Origin: Saprospiraceae bacterium
GTDB lineage: Bacteria; Bacteroidota; Bacteroidia; Chitinophagales; Saprospiraceae
Assembly (NCBI GenBank): GCA_027031145.1
Contig: JALVEG010000003.1
Coordinates: 1-6,223 of the forward strand
Direction of reading: 5' to 3'
DNA: 6,223 nt
A program made the position numbers and the translations under genes. Shown in pieces: positions 5,023 to 6,223 of the stretch. Under the pieces are notes generated by a model that saw nothing but the letters and a program-made list of their open reading frames with translations, was not told where the DNA came from and did not search any database. Numbering within the stretch: position 1 is the first letter of the stretch; each line of letters starts with the position of its first letter.

Positions 5023-6223
5023 ATGAAAAAATTAATATTAATTGCAAATATTTTTGCTTTAATCAGCAATCTCCTTTCTGCAAACGGAGTTGTGTTCAAC
5101 ACAGCCAAAAGCGGTTCATACCTTACCCTGACAGAGTCTTCTGTAAATGTAACTATTGAAAATCAGGTTGCAAATACCACCACTACCCAAATTTTCAAAA
5201 ACAATATCAGTGATAATCTATCTATCAAATATGCATTTCCACTGCCTGAAGGAGCTAGTGCTACTGCATTGCGCTATAAAATAAACGGTAAATGGCATGA
5301 AGCAATCTTTGCACCCGTTCCCCAGGATACCACGACAGGTGGTGGTCCGGGAATAACAGATTATAAATTGAAACTTTATCTTGGAAATAATCCTCTTTAT
5401 TTTGAGATAGATCAAAAAATCGCTTTTGATTCCACTATTATTGTTGAACTTACGTATGTTGAATTATTAAAATATAAATTCGGTAAAGTAAAATATATCT
5501 ATCCAAACAATTATCAAAATATCCAATCCGGCATTTTAACAAAACAAGAGATCAATGTCTTTCTCAATTCTGAAAGGACCATCGATAATATAGAATTATT
5601 AAGTCATAATGCGACCACTATTGAAAACAACGGAAATTCTGCAACATTAAACTATTCAGGATATGAGTTGCCGGCAAATTCTGATTATATTATACAATAT
5701 AGTTTAAGTCTAAATGAACTGGGGCTGTTTTCATTATCAACTTATATCCCGGACAGTCTTCAGAAAGATGCATACGGAAGAGGGTTTTTCTCCTTTATAG
5801 TAGAACCCGACCCAAGCGAGAATACTGCTGTTATAGATAAAGTCTTTACATTGATAATCGATAATTCCGGTAGTATGTCAGGTGATAAAATCGTTCAGGC
5901 AAGGGATGCAGCGAAATTCATTGTGGACAATCTCAATCCGGGAGATAAATTCAATATTATTTCATTTTCTACATATGTTAAAAGTTTCAGACCAACTCAT
6001 GTGGATTTTAATATAGAAAATCAGGAAGCAGCTATTTCTTTTATAAATGCCTTGCAAGCTACCAATTCGACAAATATTTCAGGAGCGTTTAATGTGGCAA
6101 TACCCCAATTTTCCGTAGCAAATTCAAGCACTGCAAATATTATAATCTTCTTTACCGACGGAGAGCAAACTGCCGGTATAACCGATACTGATGAATTGAT
6201 CGCTCACATTAATAATCTTATCA
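5023..6223 (+). CDS. Secreted VIT and VWA domain protein (3' end outside window)
   Basis: The frame opens at ATG 5023 and is still open at the window end after 400 codons, so the C-terminus is not seen. The N-terminus has a signal-peptide pattern: MKK, a hydrophobic core at about 4-18, and likely cleavage after Ala20. Residues about 25-160 resemble a VIT (vault/inter-alpha-trypsin) domain, with FPLPEG at 72-77 as its clearest motif. A beta-rich linker follows. The VWA domain starts near 270 and has a complete MIDAS metal site: D280-N-S282-G-S284, Thr350 in STNISGA, and Asp379 in FTDGE. VIT/VWA proteins typically act in protein-protein or surface adhesion roles; the partner here is unknown. 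Export to the periplasm or surface is inferred from the signal. Whether a type IX sorting domain follows, as in many Bacteroidota secreted proteins, lies outside the view. The gene is separated from its neighbour by 466 nt that include a MITE-like insertion. Confidence 0.88.
   Translation, partial: MKKLILIANIFALISNLLSANGVVFNTAKSGSYLTLTESSVNVTIENQVANTTTTQIFKNNISDNLSIKYAFPLPEGASATALRYKINGKWHEAIFAPVPQDTTTGGGPGITDYKLKLYLGNNPLYFEIDQKIAFDSTIIVELTYVELLKYKFGKVKYIYPNNYQNIQSGILTKQEINVFLNSERTIDNIELLSHNATTIENNGNSATLNYSGYELPANSDYIIQYSLSLNELGLFSLSTYIPDSLQKDAYGRGFFSFIVEPDPSENTAVIDKVFTLIIDNSGSMSGDKIVQARDAAKFIVDNLNPGDKFNIISFSTYVKSFRPTHVDFNIENQEAAISFINALQATNSTNISGAFNVAIPQFSVANSSTANIIIFFTDGEQTAGITDTDELIAHINNLI

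Overview
The window looks like chromosomal DNA from a member of the Bacteroidota. The genes are AT-rich, their start codons sit in A-rich leaders without a clear Shine-Dalgarno sequence, and the upstream region of the first gene fits the Bacteroidota promoter pattern (TTTG, spacer, TAnnTTTG). Dispersed-repeat and MITE-like elements fill the intergenic spaces. The exact genus cannot be read from the sequence.

Layout, all genes on the + strand. Positions 1-33 hold nothing I recognise. Positions 34-365 form a gene-free GC-rich island (about 63-67% G+C in the two 60-base rows I counted, 61-120 and 241-300, against about 28% in row 421-480). It is built from direct and inverted repeats and ends in a 147-nt unit (219-365) that can fold into a closed two-arm structure. 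Positions 366-527 are the AT-rich promoter and leader region. Positions 528-3884 encode a complete 1118-residue fused B12-dependent acyl-CoA mutase, IcmF: B12 domain, MeaB-type GTPase chaperone and mutase barrel in one chain. Its active-site Phe581/Gln767 pair marks it as an isobutyryl-CoA/n-butyryl-CoA mutase rather than a methylmalonyl-CoA mutase. Positions 3966-4556 encode a 196-residue membrane protein of unknown function. Positions 4557-5022 are non-coding and contain a 161-bp MITE-like element (4765-4925) with GTAA-starting terminal inverted repeats and a perfect 8-bp target duplication, a combination typical of the IS66 family. Position 5023 to the window end is the first 400 codons of a secreted VIT + VWA domain protein with an intact MIDAS metal site.

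The three genes share a strand but show no clear functional link. IcmF is a cytoplasmic carbon-metabolism enzyme that links branched (valine-derived) and straight C4 acyl-CoAs. The membrane protein is unassigned. The VIT/VWA protein is predicted to be exported. The 81-nt gap before the membrane protein and the 466-nt MITE-bearing gap after it argue against one tight operon. The most notable non-genic signals are the MITE with its footprint and the composite repeat island just upstream of icmF.
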